DNA of 64,000 nucleotides from Pyrenochaeta sp. MPI-SDFR-AT-0127 (taxonomy: Eukaryota; Ascomycota; Dothideomycetes; Pleosporales; Cucurbitariaceae): assembly GCA_020747015.1 (NCBI GenBank), contig JAGTJM010000067.1, positions 62,001 through 126,000 on the forward strand. Direction: 5' to 3'. A program made the translations under genes and the position numbers. Of the stretch, positions 33,919 through 44,774 are shown one piece after another. The notes beneath the pieces were generated by a model that did not search any database, had not been told where the DNA came from, and saw only the letters and a list, made by a program, of their open reading frames with translations. Each line of letters starts with the position of its first letter. Positions within the stretch are counted from its first letter, which is position 1.

Positions 33919-35964
33919 CTACACAAGAGTGAAATCTTGCAAAGCTACTCCTGCAGCTCGTAGCTTTTCTGGTAGAACCTCGAGCTTGTGAGGGTATATT
34001 TTGTAATTTTCCACTTCGATACCCATGTCCTTCAAGATTTCGTCGGGATTGGACTTGATCGTCTCCGTCTTACTGTCGTAGAGGCCCACTCTGTATCCGT
34101 CAACCAAATCACCTTGCCGGTCTTTTCGCTCGACAGATCGATAATGACTTGGAAGTCTGTCTCCGTATATTGCTTCGCCCATCATAAGTCCTTTAGCGTG
34201 GCAAATGCCAACAACTTGCCAGGTTGGACCTTCTTTAGAGTCGCTGACGGGCCGTAAGAGAACAGGGTATCTGCAGCCTAAGAGAACACTGACGACGTCA
34301 CCGGCTTGGGTGCCGGCTGGTGCGAGACCGATGTGGCCATCTGTTGTCGAGAAGATACATCGACCAACAATCTGATCGGAAAGAACACTCCAGTAGTGTG
34401 GTGACACTTTTTTGATCGCTTCTTCAAACGCTTTCTCGTCTGCTCCAGCCATCCAGGCACGAAACAAGGCCAAGTAATTGTCGTCAAAGACTGGATTGTC
34501 GAGACGCGCCGGCCAGTAGAAGTCAGAAAACGCGTTACATACCAAGGCGCGACAGTGCATTTCCACGGATTTGGCGAATGATCCAGTTCGAGCAGCCCAG
34601 GCTTGGACTGATGGCCTTAGCTCTCGCATGAGCTGCAACTTGGCTTCGACACGGTCGTCAAACTCCATAATTGTGCTTGCCATCACGTGCTCTACTTGTG
34701 TCGCTAACACACCCGCAACCCGAATTTGATTCTCGTTTACGACGATGACTTGTGCTGAGATCCAGGCACATGCACTCCAGTTTGTGAATGGGAAATTTGA
34801 CGCAGCCATTCGGCTTGACCAATCCGGGACCCAGCTTGGTATATCGAGAACCTTGGCTGCAAGCTCACAGCTCTCAAGCAAAGCTAGATTGTGATATGAA
34901 GTCAAAAAGCGACTGGCTAAATCCGTATACAGCTCTTCTACCGGTCGCGTGTAGTCCGGTTTGAGACCCAGGTCCTGGTCCTCGGCATCCAACATGCTGC
35001 ATACAGCGTAAAGCTTATCACGAGGATCAGAACACTTTGCATCGCGCAAGATGCGTCGAATATTTGCGTAGCGATACCCGCCCCGTGCGATGCGACAGAT
35101 TTTGAAAACGGTATGGAGCGCTCTGGTACAGTCTGTGGCCGAAGTGTTCACCAGTGCTGCTTGGTTGAAACCTTTCCAATAGATGCTAGCCGTGGCTGTT
35201 CGGAAATCATCCCACTCCATTGTCTGCCGCCCACATTGGACAACCGCACGGGCTGCGAGGGTAATCTCCTGTCGAATCCAAGTCCGCTCGAAATAGGGAC
35301 GGTTGTACAGCGCACCTACGGTATCAAGTTCGCCGGCAAAGTATGGCAGATTGTACTGGAAATTAGCCAAACTGCGCTCAGTACTTTGAGCCGAGGGTCG
35401 CATCGTAAAGTCTCTCCAATTTATGTCAATGTTACGGGCCAAATATCGCAGCCGGTTGAGCGCATCGTCGCTCCCTTCTGCTGCGTGCCCAAGCCAGACG
35501 ATCACGCAACTCGCTAGCGAGAAGATTCTGCCCATGATGGCGACTTGTTTACTCTTCTCTTCGTCGTTGGATTGGTCGATGCAAAGGGCATCTATCCAGA
35601 TTGGCCGGGCCTCATCCTTGTGTCGAAGGTGGCGCAGCGCAATGTCGAGATTCCTAGTAATGGGGATATTGACTACATCCCCGCTTGGTGACTGCACACG
35701 CACATGCGAAGGGTTATCGTCTGAGCCCCAAGCGTAGGATAAAGCTTCATATGCGAATACAGAGCTCTGCGAAAGAGTTGATTTAGGCAATGACTCAACA
35801 ACTACAAATACTTTGAGACTCACTAGTGGTTCAGATTGTGACCCAGATCGAAGGTGCTGTATCGTGAACGATGCGCATATCTCATCATCGTGCAAACCAG
35901 GCTGAAGAAGCGCAACTCTGATCTCCCCCTCTAGATTCGAAAGTGATTTGTAATGGTATGTCAT
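33919..35964 (-). CDS. HET-domain protein, second copy in window
   Basis: Single exon of 681 residues from the ATG at 35964. The HET signatures are YEALSYAWGSDDNP (about residue 73-86), IWIDALCIDQSNDEEKS (about 125-141) and RPYFERTWIRQEITL (about 220-235). The C-terminal section carries the common HET-protein ending around CIFSTTDGHIGLAPAGTQAG and GCRYPVLLRPV, a segment often found in HET genes of this length. The role is inferred only from the domain: programmed cell death or incompatibility signalling. It shares the domain order with the HET gene at 20533-22587, but sequence identity outside the motifs looks low, so the two are not recent duplicates. Neighbours are a GH43 enzyme and a secreted cysteine-rich protein, so it is not clustered with the NLR-like gene. 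Confidence 0.9.
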   Translation of the reverse strand: MTYHYKSLSNLEGEIRVALLQPGLHDDEICASFTIQHLRSGSQSEPLVSLKVFVVVESLPKSTLSQSSVFAYEALSYAWGSDDNPSHVRVQSPSGDVVNIPITRNLDIALRHLRHKDEARPIWIDALCIDQSNDEEKSKQVAIMGRIFSLASCVIVWLGHAAEGSDDALNRLRYLARNIDINWRDFTMRPSAQSTERSLANFQYNLPYFAGELDTVGALYNRPYFERTWIRQEITLAARAVVQCGRQTMEWDDFRTATASIYWKGFNQAALVNTSATDCTRALHTVFKICRIARGGYRYANIRRILRDAKCSDPRDKLYAVCSMLDAEDQDLGLKPDYTRPVEELYTDLASRFLTSYHNLALLESCELAAKVLDIPSWVPDWSSRMAASNFPFTNWSACAWISAQVIVVNENQIRVAGVLATQVEHVMASTIMEFDDRVEAKLQLMRELRPSVQAWAARTGSFAKSVEMHCRALVCNAFSDFYWPARLDNPVFDDNYLALFRAWMAGADEKAFEEAIKKVSPHYWSVLSDQIVGRCIFSTTDGHIGLAPAGTQAGDVVSVLLGCRYPVLLRPVSDSKEGPTWQVVGICHAKGLMMGEAIYGDRLPSHYRSVERKDRQGDLVDGYRVGLYDSKTETIKSNPDEILKDMGIEVENYKIYPHKLEVLPEKLRAAGVALQDFTLV

Positions 35965-36859
35965 CTCTCAGACGTCTTGACAGGAAACAACAACGAAAAT
36001 TATACAACAAGAATCTTGTAGAACACGGGTGCCTGTTTAATGGGTCTGATGTACAAGACGTCTGAGGCTGTGGTGGGGCTGAGCTGTTGTTGGCCTTATA
36101 CGGTCTAGCAGTATCATTGGGTTGAACCAGCCAATAGGACGGCCGAACATCCAGTCTTACGCCACACCTCAACGGAGGTGCCGAATGTTTGGCGCCTTAG
36201 GCGCACTTGATGAAGCGCAGGCATCAATGGATGATAGTAGAAGCTATCCGGCGAAAAACCCAATTTGTCTGCTTAGCCTCAAGCATGCTCAAAGTTTTCG
36301 CGAGATTCAAGTACAAGGTCAGCCTGCAGAAAAACAGCGAAGAAATGCTTCAATAGTTAACGTATATTATCATGTGTCCAAACACATAGAAGTGTTCAAA
36401 GATTTGGCTTCATGGAAGTCGCCTATCAATCACTGGTGTGTGTAACAGACTTTATACCCAAACCTAAGGGAATTACCCTTGTGACATCTACTGAGACAAT
36501 AAATAAAGACTCTAATATACTTGACTAAAGAAGCCGTAGTATTCACGCTAGACAAAGTGGCATTTTTGTGGATAGAAGTAAGCCAAGTTTCTCAACATGG
36601 TCTTGTAAGGTTGTGACAGTCAGAGCTGACGCTCAATCATTGGCTGAATAGAGGTATTTATCTCAATCTACCACGCCCTAATACTAGTGTTGAAATGTCT
36701 AGCTCTTGGTGTCATGACGCTAATACCATTTATCTATCTATCCTTCAGTACCACAATTTTCCATCACTATTCCGCAACCCAATGACTCTTAATTGGGAGA
36801 CTAGGCCAAGCCCAGTCATATAAAAGTCCCGAGTGCACGAAGACCGTAGACACAATAGT
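35965..36859. other. intergenic region
   Basis: No gene found. A 107-codon plus-strand ORF (36122-36445) lacks any recognisable feature. The promoter of the second HET gene should lie at the left side. Confidence 0.4.
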
Positions 36860-37895
36860 CTAGCACGACTTCCATCCATCGATGATGCATCGTGTATCGC
36901 GCACAAACTTACGATTCCACCACTGCGGAAAGGCAGTTGTCAACTGAGAGCCAAGACCATCGATAGCACGATCGACATTGGGCCGTGACTCACAGCAGTG
37001 GAAGTCGCTGTACTGGCTGTGTCGATTATCAATACGGATGTGCATGAAATTCTTCTTTCCATCAATTGGAGGCAGATTAACCTACAATATAAGTCAGATG
37101 TGTGTTCTTGAAGAAGGAATGTACCGCAGCAAGGGATGGTAAGTCGGAAGGGACAGAATGAAATGGCAGGAGCTCTTAAGATAAACTTACGCGAACAATA
37201 TCTCCAACGTTGCAAGCCTTGCGGTTGCCTAGGGAGAAACAATTGGAACGGCCGATGATGGGTTGGTTGGTTGTAAGGGCCTCTAGTGTGCCCGCGACGG
37301 CTCCGATTAACAGATTGCGGATCTCTCCATTGTGCCACTGGCCATAGACATCCCAGATAGTCGTGACACCTAAATGCATACTTAGCATAGTACACTACAA
37401 AACAAGCAAATTTTTGAACTTTTCCCAAGAGTTGAAGCATCAGAGCCTAACTTACAATCGCCATGGCCGAAAGGTGGGTTGACAAGGCACTTGGTAGGGA
37501 AGCTTAGTCCTGGTGGAGCGTGGCAAAAACCCCTATAGCGAACGTCGCCGGAGTTGTCAGGGCACCCATGGTTGAGCAACCCCCAAACTGTACGATATAG
37601 CTCGCCCTCAATGACCCAGCCAACAGTCTTCCGAGTACGACCAATCCAGACCTGGGCAGTGGAGTAATCGAAGTAATCATACGACGGATCATATCCAGTG
37701 ACATTGGTATCAACGAGATCTGCAGGAAGTTTAGTTCAAGAAGAGAGTAAGAGAGCTAGTGCAGGACCTACCCGAATTTTTATTGAGCGGAAGAGTGGTG
37801 TCGAGAGATGGAACAACCTCATCGGGAGTTGGGGCAGCAACGGCGAGGGCTCGAAGGCCAGTGGCCAAGCCAAGAAAGAATTTGGCAATCTTCAT
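36860..37895 (-). CDS. secreted cysteine-rich protein, unknown family (effector candidate)
   Basis: Four exons, 37895-37772, 37719-37456, 37369-37191 and 37081-36860, join to 262 residues. The N-terminus is a signal peptide (MKIAKFFLGLATGLRALAVA). The mature chain has ten cysteines, including a CC pair (FHCCESR) and one at the very C-terminus (GWKSC). Notable segments are TAQVWIGRTRKTVGWVIEGE, LLNHGCPDNSGDVRYRGFCH and RSNCFSLGNRKACNVGDIV. All three introns are GT-AG and keep frame: GTAGGT...CAG, GTAAGT...TAG and GTAAGT...TAG. I recognise no enzymatic motif. Even Cys number, secretion and lack of known domain make it an apoplastic effector candidate, but a cell-wall or adhesion role is equally possible. 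A TATA-like element (GTATATGT, 38003-38010) lies about 110 bp upstream. Confidence 0.8.
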
Positions 37896-38667
37896 ATTGA
37901 GAGTGATGATAAGCTTTTATTGCGTACTAAGTCGAGATATGAGGTTGAGTTGATCGAATGTAGTGCTTGTGTGGAAAAGTGACAAAGTGCCTGTCCCCTG
38001 GAGTATATGTACACCTTAGGTCCTGTAAGAAGCATTTCACAGGGCTAAAGCTCCAGAAGTCAGGGCTCCCATTGGTTCAAACCGCCGCAGTTATGCGGGG
38101 CTGATATCGTGGGAGTGAAAGCATGTCGGCTGCCTAACCGTTCTCTTCAGGATAACGTCCGCCTTCACACTCGCTGAAGAAAATAGAGACCTAAAATGTG
38201 TGAAAGAATTAGTTTATATCAGTCTTTAGACTAGCTATGTCTCGACTCCAAGAAGTGCACACACTTGAGAGAGGTACCTCAGGATAAAGTGGATGACCTA
38301 GCCCTAACTCAAGAGCGTGGTAAGTATACTCTTAAATTTCTTCGAGGAAGACTCTCAAGCATTTACCAAGGTTTGAATCCTTCGAAAATATCTTTTTCTT
38401 GCTAAGGTTGATCCATTCCAAATGAAGTTTTGGTGCATGCAACTAAATATTGGTAGTCTACTGTGCCAGAGAATATAGGTAAGCAACAGAAGTCGGTAGC
38501 AAATATGGTATCCCTTTTTTTACTCGTGCTCTACTTGCACCGGATTGGAAATTTTCCGAGTTTTGAATCTGCAAATTCCATCTGAATAGATCTCATAACT
38601 GACTTGAGTAGTAAACAGCCTTCTGAGCGCTAAATTTCTTCCTGCGCCCCAAAGAGCTCTCCAAAAT
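37896..38667. other. intergenic region
   Basis: No coding sequence recognised; contains the upstream region of the secreted ten-cysteine gene and the 3' flank of the glycosyltransferase gene. The middle part (38180-38600) is AT-rich with several T-runs. Confidence 0.4.
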
Positions 38668-40274
38668 TCACTCGTGCACTTTATCATTTCCTATCGCCCA
38701 GTCCTTCAAGGCCTGCTGGATGACTCGATCAAATACCTCGCCCAAATTGTATTTTTCAAAATCTTTACTCATCTGTACAGCCTTGCTTTTATATGTTCCG
38801 TCATCAAGCACTTTACAGACACCATCCCTGATTGCCTCAACACTTGGAGTTAAGTTCCGGAGATTGATTCCAACGCCTGTCCACTGTACAAGGTTGTTAG
38901 TCAATATTTTGTCTTGACCTGTCCCTGCCACTACCAATGGAATGCCAAGATCCAATGCTGTCATTACGGCGCCGTATCCGCCGTTATTAACTAGAACATC
39001 GATCTGTATCAAATCAGCAGTTGATTTAAGGTATCAAGATAAAGTCTAAATGTATGGGAACTCACGTAGGGAAGGAGGAGGTTGTAGGGCACAAATTTGG
39101 CTGCTCGTGCGTTGGCAGGAAGAATCAAACCCGGTACCTCACTTGGCTCGACTACAACTGTACTCGCAATAACTAGCACATCTTTTCGATCTTCCAGAGC
39201 CTTTAGAGTAGGTATGAGCAGGTCATTGAGATTTGTTGCCACGGTGCCCTGGCTGACAGCGACGATCTTTTTGCCCTCCTGTTTCGCTATCGCAAGATCA
39301 TCCCACCAAAGAGGCAAGATATCCTCTTGAGCGGAATCGATTTGTGCCGCCTGTAACGCACCAAAATAGTGAATATTTTTCCTTAAATCGCTGCGTGGAT
39401 ACTCGAATTCCGGAATTCCAAGCGTCATCAAGTGGTCGGGCAAGGTACCCATCGCATGCAGCATCGAAGGATATGTATCTTGTACAGCTCCGAGATTTTG
39501 AAGCTTTTTCCACAGATACAGATCTAACTCGCGTGTTCGATAGTGTTGATGGCGATCCTGGTACGCCCTCCAGTGTATTCTTTTTGCGTCTGGACCGGTC
39601 TCAGGCAATTTGTCAACATGAAATGGATATGTATCGTTCGAGTCTATAGAGAGAGGGTGACAGCTCACGGCAAAACTCACGTCTGGTTTAATACCAGGCG
39701 CGCCGAGCAAAATTGGGAGATGGCCCATCACGACGATATCGAAAAAGGATAATAACGGCTTCTTAACCCCGTATCGACCGCGGAACTTCTGAAAGACTTG
39801 CTGAAGTGTCTCATGGGTGGCTGGCATATTGTCAACTAGCGCAACCTTTTGAAGATATAGCTCTGCTTCCTCGCTACCTGACGGAAGCGATATAAAAGTC
39901 TGGAATTCCTCCTCCGTTATTTTATCAGCCTTTCCAAGCAGTGGATAATATGTGATATTTGGATGTAGATTGGAAGCTTCCTTCTCAAAAATACGGCCAG
40001 TAATGAAAGTAATCGGGTATCCCAGATCGGCTAAGATGACGGCAATCTTCGCAATCTTTTCGTAGTGTGACCAATGCGGAAAAGCAGAAACAATCAATGG
40101 AGTCTCGAAGCGGGAAGGTATTAGATCTTTGTGATGGCGAGGTGAGGTGCTAGAAATGTATGGTTGCAAAAAAGTGTGCGCATTCTGAAATACATTGGGA
40201 GACAGAATTTGCAAAACGAGGAGAGCGATGATGGGAACGAGAGCCAAAGAAAGAAGTCGCTGGGGGAAAGACAT
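38668..40274 (-). CDS. GT1-like (UDP-glycosyltransferase/MGT type) glycosyltransferase
   Basis: Two exons, 40274-39066 and 39003-38668, with a 62-nt GTGAGT...CAG intron, give 514 residues. The frame extends a little upstream only from a GTG. The N-terminus (LLSLALVPIIALLVLQIL) is a signal anchor or leader. The first Rossmann half has PLIVSAFPHWSHYEKIAKIA and LADLGYPITFITG. The second half has KKIVAVSQGTVATNLNDLL, VLVIASTVV and, across the intron, AAKFVPYNLLLPYIDVLVNN then GGYGAVMTALDLGIPLVV, which matches the nucleotide-sugar-binding region of family 1 (HGG replaced by NNGG, as in several fungal members). It probably transfers a sugar from UDP to a small acceptor (lipid, sterol or phenolic); the acceptor is unknown. 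Confidence 0.88.
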
Positions 40275-41796
40275 GACGACTGCCAATCTCACCCAGACAC
40301 GAAACTAACATGCTTATATTCTCTACACACTGTTATATGAACGAAAACGGGACAAAAAAACACTGCTCTACTATGCTGGTGGCCTGTCAGATTGCCTGTT
40401 CTTCTAATTGGTGGGACGCATACATTCGTCTAGTGCTGACATGTAAGATATCGAGAAAGACTAATTGGCGATACTAAATTCTTAGTGGGTACAATGACCA
40501 GCTCTGAAAGGCCTAGTCCTTAGGTATGTTGAATGAACACCTTCTGTGGGCGTTGTGAGTAATTACAGCCAGTGGTTGGCTGAATTCATGCACCAATCAT
40601 ATCTTATGTGAAAGATTTCACTAATCATACCATGTGAAAGCTGACTTGATTGCTTGGCGAACTTTTGCTCCCTTTTTCACCTTCCATCGGATCACAACAC
40701 TAAGTGCTCTTATCATATACCGTGTTTGTTGGTCATCAGGCGTTAACAATCACTAGGGGTCTTGCATACAGACAACAGCGCTATGTTGAGTTACACATAC
40801 GGATAATAGCTTTCTCCTCATTGCTTTTTTATGAGAACAAATAGTCATCTTGCATTCTTGATGACATGATCAAACAGAGCGGTGCTTTACCACACACCAG
40901 CTCTGAGGATGAGCTCACCATTTAAGCGCTCCAATAGCAGCTGAACGCCTTCTATGCTTTCTAATCATTGTCCTTGATCCATATGATGGTAAGTAAATGC
41001 GAAAATTTGAAGATTTAAGCACACGGGAAACGAACATGGGCTCCAGAATATGAATATGGCCACCCACAAGCCGTGTTATGGCTTATCGATCAGCATCCTA
41101 ACCCCGAACCAGATCATGATATTCCGGAGTTCTTATGCATATAGAGGTCGGTTCTAATATCTTAGTGCATGTAGAGTGGCTTTAGATCTCGCGCACATCA
41201 TCCATCGCGTCTGTTTGTTTCGGCTACAAAAGTGTAACCTTGTCCGCATTCAACAGCATACCGTAACCTCGGTTTACCATTCATAGATTCGCTGCAGGTT
41301 GGCTTGTTTATGTAGAGTCCGGTCTGCCTCTGGCTTTGATAACGAAGACGGCTTTGCAAAGTCACTTTGGATGCTTTAGCACAAAGGTCTTTATGAGCCC
41401 TCAATAGCACTTGTCGTCATCGCAAAACCGCTGCTCTGTTTCAAATTTCGTGATCCAAAAAAATAATTAATAAAGTGATAATATTAGTAAAACGGATGCG
41501 GGATCTGCGAGTTAATTCAAAAGGTTTCTAGTATTAGCTCGATGCAACATATGCGTATACATCGAATCATCGTCAGGGCGCACCATCCTGCAACCACGGA
41601 TACTTATCGCATGCGGGGTTCACTTAAAATATGGTTCGATAACACTAAGTATATCTGTTTAGCGAAGGAAAATGCGGGAATTTCGAGTATATACCAACAG
41701 GTATAAGAGGCACTATATGCGCTGACTCGTTTTATATTTCACCAAAAATTGTCGAACTCACGGTCAAATCAGTAGCAACAGATAGCTCAGCTCATC
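40275..41796. other. gene-free region
   Basis: 1.5 kb without a supportable gene. A 70-codon minus-strand ORF (41198-41410) has no features. The region between 41440 and 41760 is AT-rich and should hold the promoter of the secreted-protein gene at 41797. Confidence 0.4.
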
Positions 41797-42817
41797 ATGC
41801 TTAACATTCTTACTTTCATAATTTCCTCAGCCACGCTGATCGGCATTTGCTGTGCGGGTCTGCAAGTACCTTTGGTTATTGTCAACTTTTCCCCTCACGA
41901 AGTCAAAGTCGACATGACGTATGATGAAAATTGTATTAAACATGATTTCAACCCCGTTAACCTCCATCATTACTATAACTCTTGGGAAAGCAATAATCTG
42001 GGCAACTTTGACGAAGATTACGCACCTTTTAATGACTATCTACAGCAGTATAAATCGCAATTTGGTCTTCCAAAGCTTTGGGGACAGCAAGCACCCATGT
42101 CAGGCACAACTACTATTCCAGATTTAAGTCTCAATACGACGAATCTCGCGGGCGCACCGTTCAAGGTCTTCGAAACAGAGATGGATGGCTCGGGCTCATG
42201 CTTTGGGAGCCACTCGGGGAAGTTATTTGCCCTCAATGTTAACGGGCAAACCGAGAAGTTTACGATTGAAGATCCCCCAACGTCTGAATGGACACTGAGT
42301 CAATACTATCCGAACAATACTCGAATCGTGCTTGGCTCGGGGGGACATGCGGCTTGGGGCTTGGTAACACTTGAAGCTATAACGCTGGTGGCTGCTATTG
42401 TCACAGCCGGCGCTGCTGCTGGCGCTATCGGATCGGGTGCACTGGTCATTGATGCTGTAGGTACCGCAACAACAGTAGGAATTGCAGCGGATACGGCAGC
42501 ACTGTCTTCTGTGTTTTATGGAGTTGCAGGTGGCACCTTTTCTTGGTGTAGTGGACTGGATTGCCAAACACCAAAACGACGATTCAGAGCAATCTTCGAA
42601 CCAGGCTTTGACCACCGATATCAACACAGATGATTTCTATAAGGGCTTTGAGGATGTCTACAGTACACTTGATGAAGACAAAAGACGAGCATGTGTCCTG
42701 GGCCTGAACATTCTCGGAAACTATGATTGTCTTGTCGCGGGAGTATCCCTGATCGTCCAAGGCAACGGAAAGGTTGTTGCTGTGCCACTGCCCAATATCT
42801 ACCGGGCATGGAATTGA
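41797..42817 (+). CDS. uncharacterised secreted protein with Ala/Gly-rich hydrophobic segment
   Basis: The first frame (41797-42633) starts with a signal peptide (MLNILTFIISSATLIGICCA). An Asn/Tyr-rich domain follows (NLHHYYNSWESNNLGNFDED), with an FETEMDGSGSCFGSHSGKLF block, then a hydrophobic Ala/Gly stretch (VAAIVTAGAAAGAIGSGALV). A second frame (open 42482-42817) carries a coding-like end (DDFYKGFEDVYSTLDEDKRR; LGLNILGNYDCLVAG). Joining 41797-42460 to 42552-42817, with donor GTACCG and acceptor GTGTAG, gives a closed 309-residue frame. A real single-base frameshift near 42540 is the alternative. The family is unknown to me. Signal plus hydrophobic hairpin could mean a secreted membrane-interacting protein, but this is a guess. 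Confidence 0.6.
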
Positions 42818-42998
42818 GTCGAGTTGAATACTGAATTTGTGGCGTCATTGTGTGATTGGTACAATAAATGCCGAATGCTGGGAAACTATTGGTGTGACCA
42901 ACGCTGGGTGCATTGAAGAGGAGCTTGCAGTAGAAACCACAATAGTTTCTAGGAGAAATGAGTATCTAGCCAAGACGAAAGAGCTATATAGACAAAGT

Positions 42999-43703
42999 TC
43001 AAAAGCTTTCTAATTTCCTCTTCTGTGCTCCCTCTTGATCAAAATTATCTTCATGAAGCCAATTCTCCATCGCTTGTTTTACTAGTGGCCATTCGCTGTC
43101 CAGAATCGCGTACCAAGCCGTATCACGATTACGGCCTCTGACAATCATGTGTTGTCTGAATACGCCCTCATACACAAAGCCTAATCGCACAGCGGCACGA
43201 CGTGATGGTTCATTGAGGCTATTGCACTTCCATTCGTATCTCCTGAATCCGAGCGTCTCGAACACATAGCGGGCTAGTAGATACATGGCCTCTGTAGCTG
43301 CGGGGGTTCGTTGTAATGCTGGAGTATAAAGAATGCTGCCAATCTCGATGACACGGTTTCCAAGGTCCATGCGCATTAGCGATGCTATCCCCACAGGTTG
43401 GTACTCTTTTCCAGATCCAGTATTACGTAGGATGGTGTACGTCCACGGGTTCGTCGTTGTCGCCTTTGTTGCTAGACTGGCTTGAAACGATTCAAGAGAC
43501 TCGGGTGGTTCATCGAAAAGGTAATCGAATAGTGAGGCTCTATCAGATCCTCTGAGAGATTCGTATAAGTCTCCTGCATGATCAGGACTCACTGGGACTA
43601 TCGTGACATATTGGCCTGAGAGCTTCATGTCGTAGCTGGGAGGTTTGGCTTGCGTTGCGGGTACTGCTGGCCCGAATTTCTCATGAGTAGCATTATCCGC
43701 CAT
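42999..43703 (-). CDS. GNAT acetyltransferase, RimJ/RimL-like
   Basis: Single exon of 234 residues. The conserved core is typical of the Acetyltransf_3 branch: PVGIASLMRMDLGNRVIEIG (strands beta3-4), YTPALQRTPAATEAMYLLAR (acetyl-CoA-binding loop and helix), FETLGFRRYEWKCNSLNEPS and RAAVRLGFVYEGVFRQHMIV, followed by RDTAWYAILDSEWP. Such fungal proteins acetylate small amines or N-termini; the substrate is not known. There is no transit or signal peptide, so it is probably cytosolic. Start at the first ATG (43703). It lies convergent with the secreted-protein gene ending at 42817 and is separated from the tyrosinase gene by a 1.1-kb spacer. Confidence 0.9.
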   Translation of the reverse strand: MADNATHEKFGPAVPATQAKPPSYDMKLSGQYVTIVPVSPDHAGDLYESLRGSDRASLFDYLFDEPPESLESFQASLATKATTTNPWTYTILRNTGSGKEYQPVGIASLMRMDLGNRVIEIGSILYTPALQRTPAATEAMYLLARYVFETLGFRRYEWKCNSLNEPSRRAAVRLGFVYEGVFRQHMIVRGRNRDTAWYAILDSEWPLVKQAMENWLHEDNFDQEGAQKRKLESF

Positions 43704-44774
43704 CGCGAAATCACGTCTTTTGACAGATCTTGTTTAATATCAATGAGACTGTAGACAAGACTTGAATTGCGTCGAGGTCGATGCTGCAGGAACAGGATGA
43801 CTAGCGTGTGCGGGGTAAATATCTCGAGTTGCTTTCTCGCGTCAAGGGCGTCTGTGACAGACAGTTTATTATGAAATTGTCAGTTCTAGAACACACCGTG
43901 TATTGATCAAGCCATTGTAGTTAAGAATAGCGGTCTCGGGTAGTAATATGGACACTTCTGCTCCAATAGCCTCGAAAATCAAAGTGATTGATAGCTATTC
44001 TTGTTGCATCCTCGACCTGGAGGTGAAAAGGTTTTGCATCCCGCAACCTTTTCCCAATTATGAACCGCGTGATCTACATGTTTTCGCTGCCCTCGGGGAA
44101 GTGAGGTCCAATCGTTTTCTATCGCTGCTTTAATCATTCATTCAACGTTTGTAAGCTCACTAGCACGAATGTCTCGTTGCGTCGTAGGACCTATTGTGCG
44201 CTAATTCACTTGGGTAACATTAGTGCAATTCAATTGAACCCCATTCTTTATCAGGCACGTATCAACTTCTCACATCAACTCGTGCAGTCCGTGAGGCTTG
44301 ATACTATGGCGTTGTGTGGCTGGCTGTCCTAGGTCCAGCCCCTCGCTTGATGCCGTTCCCGGAGAACGCCTTGCCTCAAGCAGATCAGCGAAGTGCAGCA
44401 TGTACAGCTCAGCGAGCCTACTACTCCACATCCGTTAGTTGATGCCGTATCCGGTCGCGAAATGGTTCGCTTTCGAACACATGCGTTCAAAGTTGCTTCA
44501 GTCTAAAAGTTGTGCATAGCGCGTGAGCCAGTCATGCAAAGGCTGAGGCGGCTGCACGACAGCGTATTAACTTATGCGAGGTTCAGCTTTGCCATATCAT
44601 CGAAGTTGCGTGCTAATCCACAAACATGATGAGGACAACGCCGTCTAAGACATAAAAGGGCTCCATCAGCCCATGATCTGAACTCTTCCATAGTCTTCTC
44701 GACAACCTTTGCGTTACCGGCAGAGCTGAACTATATTCTCACTTTGTCGATTGATCTTGCAAACCCAATTAAAC
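43704..44774. other. intergenic region upstream of tyrosinase
   Basis: No gene supported; a 61-codon ORF (43948-44133) is not convincing. A TATA-like ATAAAAGG is at 44652-44659, 116 bp upstream of the tyrosinase ATG. Confidence 0.45.
44652..44659 (+). promoter_or_regulatory. TATA-like element of the tyrosinase gene
   Basis: ATAAAAGG lies 116 bp before the ATG at 44775, at a normal distance for a fungal promoter. No other element was identified. Confidence 0.35.
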
